A stretch of DNA of 64,000 bases, taken from assembly GCA_019054805.1 (NCBI GenBank), contig JAHQIY010000005.1, forward strand, positions 2,153,501 to 2,217,500. Direction: 5' to 3'. Below are positions 20,450 to 31,440 of this stretch, in pieces. The DNA comes from Brachionus manjavacas (lineage: Eukaryota > Rotifera > Eurotatoria > Ploima > Brachionidae). Positions within the stretch are counted from its first letter, which is position 1. Each line of letters begins with the position of its first letter. The notes beneath the pieces are model-generated. The model was not told the origin of the DNA. It searched no databases and was given only the letters and a program-made list of their open reading frames with translations. A program made the position numbers and the translations under genes.

Positions 20450-21391
20450 ATGCCAAATGAGGTTTTAAGGCTAAAAATTCAGTTATTAATAGATCCATCG
20501 AGTAAAGATTTGCTACTTAAGGAGTCAAATTATACCAATTTCTGGTACTGTTTGGATACAAACAAACTTGAATTAGTGGAACAATTAAAAAAAGATATTT
20601 GTTTAAAAATATTTATTTCGAATTTGACAGATTATAGATCACTTTCTATTCTAATAGATAATTTTGAAGTTCCGTCATTTGAAACAACTCAATTATTTCG
20701 GGATAATGACACAATTCAAATAAGCTTAAAAACAGCTCCTCACTTAAGTAAGAAAAGAAAAATTTTCGAACCCTTTAAAGAGAATAAAAAGCCGCATTTA
20801 GAAACCAATTTAACTGAGCTTGTTAAAGATAAACCAATTCAAATAGTGAAACCATTTGAAGCAGCTCTGATCGGAACATCAATGGTCAAGCATCTTGATC
20901 CAAACAAAATTTTCCAAAACAAAAAAAGCTTTTTTAAGTCGATAAGTGGTGGTAGAATTTCTGATATTCAAGAGTTTATTAAAAAAAGAGAAGGATTTTT
21001 CAATGATTGTCAATTTATTTGTCTTACATGTGGAAGTAACGACTGTGATTCTTATAATGATATTCAAACAACTATCCAAAAGTGTCTTGATTTAGCAACA
21101 TATATACATTCCAAATATCCCAAGGCTATACTCATATTTAATGAATTGATACCAAGATTAAAAACAAAATACATTGATTTGGATTTATTTGAAAAAAGAA
21201 GGCTTTGTTTTAATAATTTTTTAAATTCAAGTCTTAAGTTGGTAGTTCCGTGCGAGGTAGTAAAGCATGATGAATTCGAAGAAAAATCAAAATTGGAAAA
21301 TCTACTTATGGATGGTGTGCACATTAATCCAATTAGAGGAGTGCCAATTTACATTGACGAAATCAAAAAATGTGTGGATTTTCGGAATTAA
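20450..21391 (+). CDS. Coilin-like N-terminal domain fused to an SGNH/GDSL-type esterase domain
   Basis: Single exon, 313 aa. Residues 5-95 resemble the coilin N-terminal (self-association, ubiquitin-like) domain: RLKIQLLID, FWYCLD at 31-36, VEQLKKDI, LSILIDNFEVP, and the hallmark LFRDNDTIQISL at 82-93 (human coilin LVRDNDCLRVKL). A basic linker KKRKIF at 101-106 could be a nuclear signal. Residues 138-312 look like an SGNH hydrolase: block I IGTS (Ser144), block II SGGR (166-169), block III GSND (Asn197), block V DGVH (Asp288, His291), so the full catalytic set is present. Coilin scaffolds Cajal bodies; SGNH domains are esterases and also occur in ORF1 of CR1-like LINEs. Any enzymatic or nuclear role here is inference. 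It starts 178 bp after the WDR59 stop; AATAAA lies at 21427-21432. The fusion is not known to me. It is not obviously decayed. Confidence 0.75.
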   Translation: MPNEVLRLKIQLLIDPSSKDLLLKESNYTNFWYCLDTNKLELVEQLKKDICLKIFISNLTDYRSLSILIDNFEVPSFETTQLFRDNDTIQISLKTAPHLSKKRKIFEPFKENKKPHLETNLTELVKDKPIQIVKPFEAALIGTSMVKHLDPNKIFQNKKSFFKSISGGRISDIQEFIKKREGFFNDCQFICLTCGSNDCDSYNDIQTTIQKCLDLATYIHSKYPKAILIFNELIPRLKTKYIDLDLFEKRRLCFNNFLNSSLKLVVPCEVVKHDEFEEKSKLENLLMDGVHINPIRGVPIYIDEIKKCVDFRN

Positions 21392-24162
21392 GCATCGTTT
21401 TTTATTAAAATTGATTCAAATTTGTGAATAAAATAAAATTTCTATTTGATTTTTTTTATTAACTAACGAAATAGTTTTCGTTTTGAAAATAAATAGAAAA
21501 ATTTCATGTTATTGAAAATAATTACTATTTCTAACTCATGTCATTTGAAAAAAAGTTAAAATACATTCAGTTGATTGACGCTTAGTTTATTTATATTTCG
21601 CAAGATTTTTATTTTATGAATACATTTTTTAACCTTAAACTTAAATACTATTTTTTTAAAGATTTTATTTTTTTGACATATCAATTATACTTTTAATCTT
21701 TTCATTCAATTAATTTTTTATTTTGAATTTTTTAATTATTATTCATTTATTAAAAACATTCCAATAATTGAAATTCAAAGTGAGCATTATTTTCATAATT
21801 AATTTTAATGAAAAAAAAAATTCTAAATATTAAAAATATATACAAACTTTGTATTTTGATTATTTAAATAAATGAATAATAATTAGAAAAATTAAAAAAA
21901 TTAAATTTTAACTCCAAAAATACTACATAAATTTAAGGTAAAAAATGAATTCATGAAATAAAAATCTTGACAATTAGATGCTTTAATAAGTCAAGAGTGA
22001 ATTATTTTGATTTATCAAAAATTTAAAAAATTTGTGCGGTTTATTAAGCTTTTAGTTCTAGATATAATTTCAATCAGGAGTGGGGATTTTAAGTAAATTT
22101 CGAAATGTCATAAGATTTTTCAAGTAATTTTTTTTTTGAGATTTTAGCTACTAGGGAACAAAAAATTTAATTTTTTTAATAACATCGATAAAACTTCTTA
22201 GATTTTTTTTTCATATTTTGCATTCTTTTTTCATTAAATAAACAAGTATAAATTTTTTTTCAAAAATTAAAATCTTTCGATTTCACAACTTAATATAACT
22301 ACCTTTTTTAGATGTCTTTGCTTTATTTGATTAAAATTTATGGCAAAAATACCAGCCTTTTTAAGGTAAAAAATTATTCTATCTATTTTTGTCACTTAAA
22401 TTTTCATTATTTTGCCTCTAATAAATTTTCTAAAATAACTAAGTTATGTAAGTCCAAATGAAATTTCATAATTTTGTTATTTATACTTACTTTTAACAAT
22501 TTTTAATTTAAAACGCAAATAATCAAAAGAATATTTAAGATTATATTATTTAATAATTATAATCATCTTTTAAATAAAATACCTTCAGCAAATTCAATTT
22601 TTCCTTGATAACCAATATTTTACAAACATAATCATGACAATATGTTAAAACAACAGAAACAATCGAATTCGTGAGGAAACATAAGAACTTCTGAAAATCT
22701 TTCATGAGCTCCATAGCTACATAAATTTAAATTCATCATATTGATTAATCAAATCAAAAATTTTTGTAAAATATTGAAAAACTTGATCATTTTCAAATAC
22801 TTTTTATCATTTAGCAATCTTAAAAATTAGTTCCAACTTATCATTAAGATACCTTTTTCATATTTTTAAATATTTTTAATCCTTCGTAAATATTTGTTTT
22901 TAACTCAGTATTAAGAGCTCGAAAACCTGATTTTGTTGCCAAAATTTCTTTTCTTTTCATTTTTAATTAATTTGAATTTAATGATGCTCTGCTCCTGAGA
23001 CTTAACAAACAATAAAAAATTTTGAAGTATAACCAATTCTTTATACAAATCAGCAACAAACTTGTTAATTTGATAATTTATACTGAAGATTGACATATTC
23101 TTAGATTTAAGTTTTTCTAGTATCACAATAAATCAAAAATATTTTAAAAAAAAATTTCACATTTTGTATGTTTTAGCAAATTTGAAAACGGTGTTATTCT
23201 CCCTGAGATAATGTGTTTGTGAAGAATAATTTTAAAGATAATATTTATGTATTATTTTAAATTTATTATGATGGAAAAGTTAGAAAAAAGTTATTTTCAA
23301 AAGTTTTAAAAAATGTGTAAAATTGGTGGATAGTGTCAATATTAAATATTTTTTTTTCTCTCTAGGCGAATTATTTAACAAAAAAAAACAATTTAGAAAT
23401 TACATTTAAATTTCCCAAAATGTGTTTCAAAAATATTTAGATTAAGAAATTTTCTCGGTACTTCAATTCAATTGAAATTTTGCAAAACGCATCTTTTTTT
23501 GAGTTTAACCAAAAAATTTGTTTTTAATTATAGTCTAGTGTGCATTTAATTTTAATAAATTAAAAAAAAAAGATCATGGATCGAATGTTTACAATTGTTT
23601 TTTGTTATATATATTTAAGAAAAAATAAATTATAAAAAGTTTCCATAGCATACTTTTAATGTATAAAAAAATCCAAATTTTTATTTTTCTTTAAGAAAAT
23701 ACTTAACAAAATTTTCAGATTAGATGCCAAAAAGCTAACATAATTAGACAAACACGATTTATTTATAATTAATAGAACATTTGGGTATAAATTATTGAAA
23801 TTAATTTTGGGAATGATAAGAAATATATTTGTTTTAGAGAAAATTCGCAAGAAAATAAAGCGTTCTTAAATCTTAAATAGGAGCTTAAAAGTTTATATTT
23901 ATCAACAACAGCATATTTCTTTGTCAATTTTTTCCTTTTTCTAAACTAATTTACACCATAGCAATTTTTTTATTCTTTAACTAGGATATTTTTGTAACAA
24001 TTAAAGAATTGATTGCTAAATTTTTTATTCAAAATTAATTTTAAAAAAAATTGAGTTCAAAATTTTAAAATTACTGATTTCTTTTAAAATTAAAATTTAT
24101 TTTCATTCTAAAATTATTGTAAAAAAGCGGAAAAATAATTACAAAATTCGATTAGGAAAGCT
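21392..24162. other. Gene-poor interval with one weak coding-like patch
   Basis: Very AT-rich. The only protein-like signal is on the minus strand at about 22715-23126: EILATKSGFRALNTEL then KTNIYEGLKIFKNMKK at 22860-22960 next to a GTATCT donor, FENDQVFQYFTKIFDLINQY at about 22720-22790, and FVADLYKELVILQNFLLF in another frame near 23040. The phases do not join, so this may be a pseudogene or a gene I cannot assemble. No family recognised. Confidence 0.3.
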
Positions 24163-24381
24163 CTATCTAAGACTAGGTCCACACGAGTCGGATCGATTGG
24201 CATAAAAATTCATCTGGTTAAGCGAATAATTTGAGAAACGATTGTATAAACTATCATAAGCACTTCTTCTTTTTAAAGCTTTTGTTCTTCTAGCGCAAAA
24301 ATTATCCGAGTAAACCGGCTCTTGGCAAAATCTCATGTTGCTTTTTGTTCTTAGCTGCGCTTTGGGTGCACTCTCAGACAT
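24163..24381 (-). CDS. Small basic protein of unknown function, 72 aa
   Basis: A complete frame with ATG and stop. It is rich in Ser, Arg and Asn (LRTKSNMRFCQEP, RRTKALKRRSAYDSLYNRF, ANRSDSCGPSLR) and its base composition is clearly more coding-like than its flanks. No signal peptide, membrane segment or domain is visible. It is head to head with UCK, 41 bp between the two ATGs. A pyrimidine-rich acceptor (TTTTTTTTTATCTAAAAG on the minus strand) ends 18 nt before its ATG. It could be a separate small gene or the 5' exon of a longer one, but I see no donor near the stop that would extend it. Confidence 0.5.
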   Translation of the reverse strand: MSESAPKAQLRTKSNMRFCQEPVYSDNFCARRTKALKRRSAYDSLYNRFSNYSLNQMNFYANRSDSCGPSLR

Positions 24382-24422
24382 TTCATAATTTATATTATAC
24401 TTTTAGATAAAAAAAAATTAGA

Positions 24423-25232
24423 ATGTTGAAAAAAAAGGAGCCTTTTTTGATCGGAGTAGCTGGTGGTATTAGCTCAGGCAAATCAACCGTGTGCAAAAAA
24501 ATTATCGAAGAGTTAGCCAAGTTAAATAACCAGAACCAGAAGCATGTCCTAGTAATAAGTTTAGACTCGTTTTATAAACCATTGAGTCAAGAGGAATTGC
24601 AAAAATTAGAACGCGGCGAGCTTAATTTGGATCATCCATCCGCTTTTGATGACGAACTTGCCTACGAGACCCTAATTAATATCATAAATGGAAAAACTGT
24701 ACAAATTCCTTTATACGATAAAAAACGATATACATTTTCTGGAGAGACTTTAACAGTAACAGCGGAGAAAACTCCAGATATTCTGATTATAGAGGGAATA
24801 TTGGTGTTCTATTATCCGAAGATAAGAGAATTGTGCCAAATGAAGCTTTTTGTTGATTGTGATGCGGACACTAGGCTATCCCGGAGAGTCTTACGTGATA
24901 TGAGCGAATATAATAGACATTTGGATCAAATTTTGTCATATTATCAAAAATATGTCAAGCCAGCTTTTGAAGAGTTTTGTTTGCCAACAAAAAAGTATGC
25001 TGATGTTATTATACCAAGAGGCGCAGAGAACACAGTAGCAATAAATTTAATTGTTCAGCATTTAAATGATTATTTAAACTCCTCTAGAAATGAGTCACCT
25101 AAATCGGAGATCAATAACTTGCTTACAGTCTCGAGCAACTCGCAATCAACAAGCTCAATGAATTCATCTAATTCAAGCTCCCCAAATAAGACTCCAACTA
25201 AGCGAACTGATATACCCTATAGGCCGCATTAA
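24423..25232 (+). CDS. UCK: Uridine-cytidine kinase
   Basis: Phosphorylates uridine and cytidine to UMP and CMP in the cytosol (pyrimidine salvage). It has 269 aa against about 261 for human UCK2, in one exon. Seen: P-loop GGISSGKST at 14-22, [10 protein letters not shown] (the catalytic-base Asp region), FDHP-equivalent [29 protein letters not shown] (Walker B type), [20 protein letters not shown] (lid and nucleoside site), [20 protein letters not shown] and AINLIVQHL. The Ser/Asn-rich tail ends in RPH, as in vertebrate UCK1/2. The start is the first Met, preceded by TTAG and one A. AATAAA follows at 25285-25290. Whether it is UCK1 or UCK2 cannot be told. Confidence 0.97.
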   Translation: MLKKKEPFLIGVAGGISSGKSTVCKKIIEELAKLNNQNQKHVLVISLDSFYKPLSQEELQKLERGELNLDHPSAFDDELAYETLINIINGKTVQIPLYDKKRYTFSGETLTVTAEKTPDILIIEGILVFYYPKIRELCQMKLFVDCDADTRLSRRVLRDMSEYNRHLDQILSYYQKYVKPAFEEFCLPTKKYADVIIPRGAENTVAINLIVQHLNDYLNSSRNESPKSEINNLLTVSSNSQSTSSMNSSNSSSPNKTPTKRTDIPYRPH

Positions 25233-26662
25233 TTGGCAATTAAAACGAGGACTCTAAATTTTTTTTCAATTTTTTTCCTATTTTAATAAAAATAGATTTA
25301 TTTTGTAATTTTTGAATGAAACCAACTCTTCGAAAAATGATAAATGTTTATTTGCTTAATATTTGAAATTTAAATCAAAAAATGAAATAAAAGATTCAAG
25401 CTAAATATTTTTTTTTTTTAAATTAAGATAATCGTTTAAAAAAAATAACTCAAAAAATCTTTGACAATATAAAAAGATAATGCTGTATCCTGTAAAATAG
25501 TTTTTAATAAGTATTCGAGAATACATCAGAATTTTTAATTACTTATTAATATTTATTCTCTAAGAATTTACTTTATGCATGTGAATTTCTTATTATTACT
25601 TCCTTTTAATAAAAATACTTCATTCATTCAATTAAAGATACATTCAAAAATATAGGGAAAAACGTATTTTTGAATTACAAAATAAGTTAATCATCAGGAA
25701 GTTTTTAATCAAATATTCATAGACTTGCACTTGCCTCGTCATCAAAAAAAATATGTCTCTGATTACTCACAAATTAAGATCTATGAATTTTTAGATATCA
25801 ATTCTATTAATTATTATGAAAAATTCATATATTGCCAATGAAAACATAAATATCTAGCATATGTCTTTTTCAAACGTTATTTTTAAACAAGGTTACTTAA
25901 TGTTTACCTTACTAAACTTAACTTTTATGTAGTTTATGTAGTTTTCAAGATTAAAAGGTTAAAAAAAGTTTATTAAAATATACTTTATGAAACATTATAG
26001 AATAGGAAAAATTCTGGTGACAAAACGTAACTTTTATCTACTCTTGTAGTTTCAAAATTAAAAACCTTAATGTGCGAGTTCAAAAATAAATATTTTATAT
26101 GAGACAATTAAAGTTAATGAAAACTAAACTAGGGGTTTGGATTGATTAAAGGTGATGAAATTTCTTAATAATAGTACATTTAGGCTAAGGAAATGGTCAG
26201 ATTTAATAAAAAATATTAAAAAGATCGAAAAATTAAAATAGAAAACAAATTCTTGATTATAAAATTTTACAGAAAAATTTAAAAAAAAATGTTAACTACA
26301 TAATTATTAAAAGCTAGTAAAAAAAAGAACAGATAATTACTTATTTTAAAAATATCTATATAAAGAATCTTCTAATTGAAAATAAATTTAAAAAAAAACA
26401 TCAATTTTTTTTTAAAGAACACTCAAAAACTGGGTGGTAAAAATTTAAAAAAGTAAAATTTAATCTTTTTAATTCATTTCGAAAAAAAGGCTTAAGATAT
26501 TAGTTTTTAATTCTGTGTAGTAATAAATAGTAATAAAAAAAATCGAAATGATCAAGATTTTAAACTTGAAAAAATCAAGAATTTCTCCAAAAGTCAAACT
26601 CTGACTAGTTTGCCGAACTTAAGATAAGCCAGTTATTTTTATTGAATTTTTTTAAAATAAAA
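25233..26662. other. Intergenic, nothing recognised
   Basis: AT-rich spacer between the convergent UCK and alpha-catulin 3' ends. Beyond the UCK poly(A) signal I see no coding or repeat signal. Confidence 0.6.
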
Positions 26663-29600
26663 TCAAAAAATTACTTTAGTTGTACAAAGGAAACAATTTG
26701 TGACTATTTTTGCAACTAAGTTCATAAAGTCTCTAGTATCTTGTATCACACAGTCGACTTTGTTAAAAGTTGCTGTCTTACCAACCGTGACTTGTTTCAA
26801 TTTATTCTTTAGTTGCTTGAAATTGAATGGTAATCTTTCGAGTAAATGAACAAGTTCGTCTTTTAAATAACCATCAGGAACTTGGGAGACAAATTCTTTT
26901 AGAACACCGTATAATAGAATACCATTTGACAGAAAACCTTCGGCATGCTCGAACAAGTCTTGTGTAGTCCTGAGACTTCCTTCTCCCCGAGTGAACAAAT
27001 GTATTTCATAAGCCGTTTCGGACATTATTTTTGCCAACTTGACAATTTCGTTTTGCGGCTGATTCCATTTGTCTGCCTCATTGTCTATTTCAGACTGAAT
27101 AAGCTTCATTTCTAAGCCTAATTTAGCTATTTTGCTCCTTTCATTCGAATCTAATTTATCAACCGGTTTGTAAACGCCACGTATATTCGCGCCATGTTTT
27201 CCTGGCCGAGGCAATGATAAATAAACACTTTTATTTTGTTTTCCTCCCTGAAAATTTTCCTGAATTTCTTTGACCAACACAGACAGGTCATTAATTTGAT
27301 TTTCCCAATAATCACAAAAAAGGTTTAAGTTCTCAATACTAGACTTACACTCTGGATAAAGAGCTACAGCACCAGAAGCAGACTGAATTAATTTTGTCAA
27401 AAAATCGAAAATACTATGATGGTGCTCACAAGTTACCTCAAAAACATCCAAATTACAAATATGCCTGAGCATTCTGCAAATTTCAAGTACATGATCTGAG
27501 TACTCTTTAAATGTGTCCAGTGTTTCCACAAGTAAATCGTATTGATTTGCAAAAGAATATGTTTTTATACTGTTTAATAAAATGGCATCCTGATTTCTTC
27601 TAAAAAGTTGGTTGGTCAGCTGCAAAGTTTCTATGATAAGAATTTTTTTTAATGACTCGCATTCCTTAAGGATAAAGGACGCGGTCGGTCGAGCCGACTC
27701 TAATAAATCGTTTTGATTTGGCTGAGAAAATTGGACAGTCATTTGGCGAATTTCGTTCTGCTTCAAATATATATCTTCTCTTTGGCTAATGTTTACCGAG
27801 TTGGTAAAATCGTGGGTACTTTCGATAAGCATATTCAAGTACTCTAGAACATTTTCATCATTTTTCTCATTTAACATGTCATTCTTGGCCAGTTCCAAAG
27901 CGTCTTCGAACTGGCGCATATAATATGTGAATGACGGAGCAAATTTTGCTGAATAGCTGGCTGGATACAAAGGACTGGTGAGTTCAGTTAGAGAACCAGA
28001 GTTGACGATCAAAAAGTGCAGAGTTTCCAGTGCTTGTTGCAGCAAAGAAAATACCAAATTAACATTTTCTTTTGCACATTGGCATTCAGGGTGCTTTAGA
28101 TATGCCTTTGAATCAAAATAAATAATTTAAAGTTAAGTAAATTTTTAGTAAAGTTTAATGAATCAATTTGATTAATTAATTAGTACAAAGAATAATATTT
28201 AACAGGAAATATTTAATACCATAATAGAATTTGTAAGAAAATCTCCTTTTCTAGAATTTCAATTCTTGGAGTTAACATTTTTTTTATGCATCATTATAAT
28301 TCGAGTAACTTTTTTATTTTAAATTTCGATTCAAGAATCACTACGAATCCGGCCACCAAGTTTTTACCACATAAATTTTTTTATATTAAAAACAATTCCT
28401 ACTACACCTCTCATATTCCGTTCATTTACCCCTCTCAATTTCTTATAGTTTCCATCTTACTTTTGTAGTGTAAAAAATGTATATTGACTCTAAAAACTTA
28501 TGCGTTCTTACATATCTGTAATTTTTTTTCTTGTATAGCGCAATGACCTCCTAGTAGGCCGCCTCCGCAAGCTTGCTTGACGTAGCTTTTAATTATTATT
28601 ATTAAATAAATTATGAAATATCTCTAGTTATTGAGTTTTTTTCAAATTTATTTAGATTATTAAAACAAGAAAACTATAAATATTTATTATTGAAAAAAAT
28701 TATTGAAGAATCTAGATATTTTATTTATTTTCGTAAGAATTTTTTTTTACAATAAATATTTTTTCAGAAGCTTAGAAATAAAATGGATCTTTTAAAAAAA
28801 TGAAATCTGAATATAAGTAAATTAAATTTAAATTTATAAAATGAATATTTTAGTAATAATTAAATTAATTCCTCAAAATCACGATCTAAACTTAAATTGG
28901 ATTTGTGAAATTTGGTACAAAATAACAATACAAAATATTTGAAAATATCAGCTAATTTATTTTTTTGGTGATAGGCTAAATTCAATAGTTTTGCAAATAT
29001 AAAACGAATCTAATTTTTAAATATATTTATTTTAATAAAAATAATTTAGGCTGAGTTTTGGGCGGCTGAAATGGAGACCTTGTCCTTTCTTTCAGTAACA
29101 TAAAAAAGCATAAGCATATAGAATCTAATTAATAAAATTTTGGTTAATTGACTTTAAATTGATAACGTTATTTTAATTAAAAAAAATTTAATTTGATTAT
29201 TCTAGCCAAGGAAAGATTTGTTTTTCTAATCGAACCGTAGGGGTCTTGAACAGCTTGCCCTCACATGTGGTCAACTCATCAACAAAAATCAACTTTAAAA
29301 TCAAATATGATAGATTCATCGATTCAAATAATAACTGAAAAAAATATAATAGAGTTATTTATGTATAATTTACATTTACTAATAGAAATTTTATTAGGAT
29401 TACACACACAAAGTAGATTAAGAAGGAAAACAAATGGTAGATAATGAAATACTAAATGTTGAATGTAAATCAAGAGGACAAACGAACCTCCATATTTAAT
29501 CAAAGCTAAAAAAATTATTAAAGTTATTTAAAAACTTTATTAATTGTCCGTACTTTAAACTTAACTAAATAAACATATTAAAAATTAATTTCTTTTTTTT

Positions 29601-31440
29601 TTAATTGAAAAGCATGATAGCATGTCTATTTGAAGTAAATTAATTTAAATTTACCTCTTTTCAAACACTTTCCATAAAATAATGTTAAGCTCACTTTTGG
29701 AGTTTTTTTATAAAATAATATTAATTTTAAGAAAATAATCTTTCTTTGAGTTTATTTTAAAAAATATCAATAAATTTATCAAAAGTTAAGAAATTTTTTT
29801 TAGCTGTAGGATTAAGTCACAAAAGCGAACTTGAAACGCCATTGGCATACTTAATTTTAATTTAGGCCAAATATTTAATGATCAGAATTATCATTGAACT
29901 GGTCTAAAAATCTTATCAAAAAATCAAAATTTGAAAGAAACATTTATCAACTTTTTTCCAAATCAAATAACACAATTTTTTTTTTTAAATCATGCTCATA
30001 GAATTGAAAACAGTCCCAATCAGCTTTTGTATTAACTGCAGCTAAAAGCACATAATTTTACTACTATATAAACTACTAGTTTCTTTTGTATCTTCGGATT
30101 CTATTTAAAAAGCTTTAAACCAAATTTATTTGCATTATTTATTACTTGGCTAAAATTCTTGAAGTCGAAACCCTGAGACTTAGCACTAGGTGGCTTTTTA
30201 AATAAAATAAAAATATAAACATTTTTACTTAAATTTTAATTATATTTTTGAATGTATTTAATAGACTTGGAGGAATTTAAATGTTCTGAAAATCTTAAAA
30301 TCTTTGGTATCATTTAGCCAATCTAAAAAATGTTATTTTTAAGCATTAACAATTAAAAAATTTATAATTTAAAAAATTTGATAATTTTACAATTTTAAAT
30401 TCCTATTTAACCATTTAATCTGATCCCTAAATTTAAGGTCACTTTTTAAATTGATCACAAAATTTTTCAATAGATTTTTTTTTCTTTGTCACATTCACAA
30501 AAAAAGCTATCTTTTATCATCGAATTCTCCTGAAAAATTGATTATTACCTTAAATGATGAAAGTATCATGACTGTAGATTTTTCAAGTATCCATCTAGTC
30601 GAAGACATTTGAGATTTTCTCTTTTCATCCTTCAAGTCCTTAAATTTTTCTTCTTTAGTTAATTACTTGTAAATTAATTCATTTAAATTTACATTTTGAC
30701 GTTCACCACTTAAATGCGCCAAATCGATCAAATCAGCTCCATATTGGGAAAACAAGTTGACAAAACTGTAAATGTGATAGCAATTTTCTAATTTGATCAA
30801 ACTTTGGGCTACTCTATTTTTCGAATTCAAAATCTGTTTAATGATTACAATATCGGCCAAAAGTAAAACTTTAGTAACCGAGTTTAACAATTGATTAGCC
30901 GAGTGTATCATTGAAACTTTTTCATCTGAAAAAAGAGAGCCTGCATTAGTCGGCGTCGTAATCACACCGAGCACATTTACAATTGAATCAGGCGTTTGGG
31001 TCTGAGAACGCATAGATTGGCCGGCTACTCGAGCTTCCCTGCATGCCTCCAACATTTCACATCTGATACTCTCGTTCTCATAAGCAATCGACTCTCCAAC
31101 ACTAACAAATCTCTCTATTGCCAAATTGACAGTTTCGCCAACTTTACATAAAGCTTTTGCTGTTCTTTCTGAACAAGAATTGGTGCCATTCTGTGAAATC
31201 CTCTTTAAATTATCTTTAAAATTTATCAATGTTGTTATCTTAATTTAAAAAAATTATTCTAAAAATCAATTTTTTCAATTTTTAAAGGTGTACTTGTGAC
31301 ACTAAAGGAAGCAGAGTGCTCTCTATGCTTTTAGTTTTGATCCTGAAGCATTCACAATCATTTAAATTATTGTTCGAATCGGTAAATTTTATTTCACTAG
31401 CTGTTTCGGAATACTGATTCGAACTACATTCAGTAGCCAT
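26663..31440 (-). CDS. CTNNAL1: Alpha-catulin (vinculin/alpha-catenin family)
   Basis: Cytoskeletal scaffold related to alpha-catenin, linked in other animals to Rho-GEF signalling and to dystrophin-complex and ion-channel placement. Exons, all in phase: 31440-31294, 31238-30693, 30638-30549, 28105-26663, giving 741 aa (human CTNNAL1 734). Near-verbatim family landmarks: FRIKTKSIESTLLPLVSQ|ITTLIN across intron 1, VGETVNLAIERFVSVGE, SVTKVLLLADIVIIKQI, FVNLFSQYGADLIDLAHLSG, LKDEKRKSQM, KHPECQCAKEN at the start of exon 4, ICRMLRHICN..EVTCEHH, YLSLPRPGKHGANI, and LFTRGEGSLRTTQDL. The start Met is followed by a short acidic leader and the conserved KTKS..TLLP. The last codon lies at a possible GTAATT donor, so one more 3' exon cannot be excluded, but the length already matches the family. 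Introns are 55, 54 and 2443 bp; the long one holds a retroposon tail. Confidence 0.96.
28280..28610 (+). mobile_element. Retroposon 3' end (family H) with (ATT)n tail
   Basis: A block of mixed composition ending TTGACGTAGCTTTTAATTATTATTATT at 28576-28603. The last bases resemble the end of family G at 6137 (GTAGCTTTATATTATT). Before it is a GC-rich segment with CCTCCTAGTAGGCC and CTCCGCAAGCTTGC stem arms. The upstream frame (RITTNPATKFLPHKFFYI) is open but I cannot identify it. It could be a LINE end or a SINE that borrowed one. It lies antisense within alpha-catulin intron 3. Confidence 0.5.
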
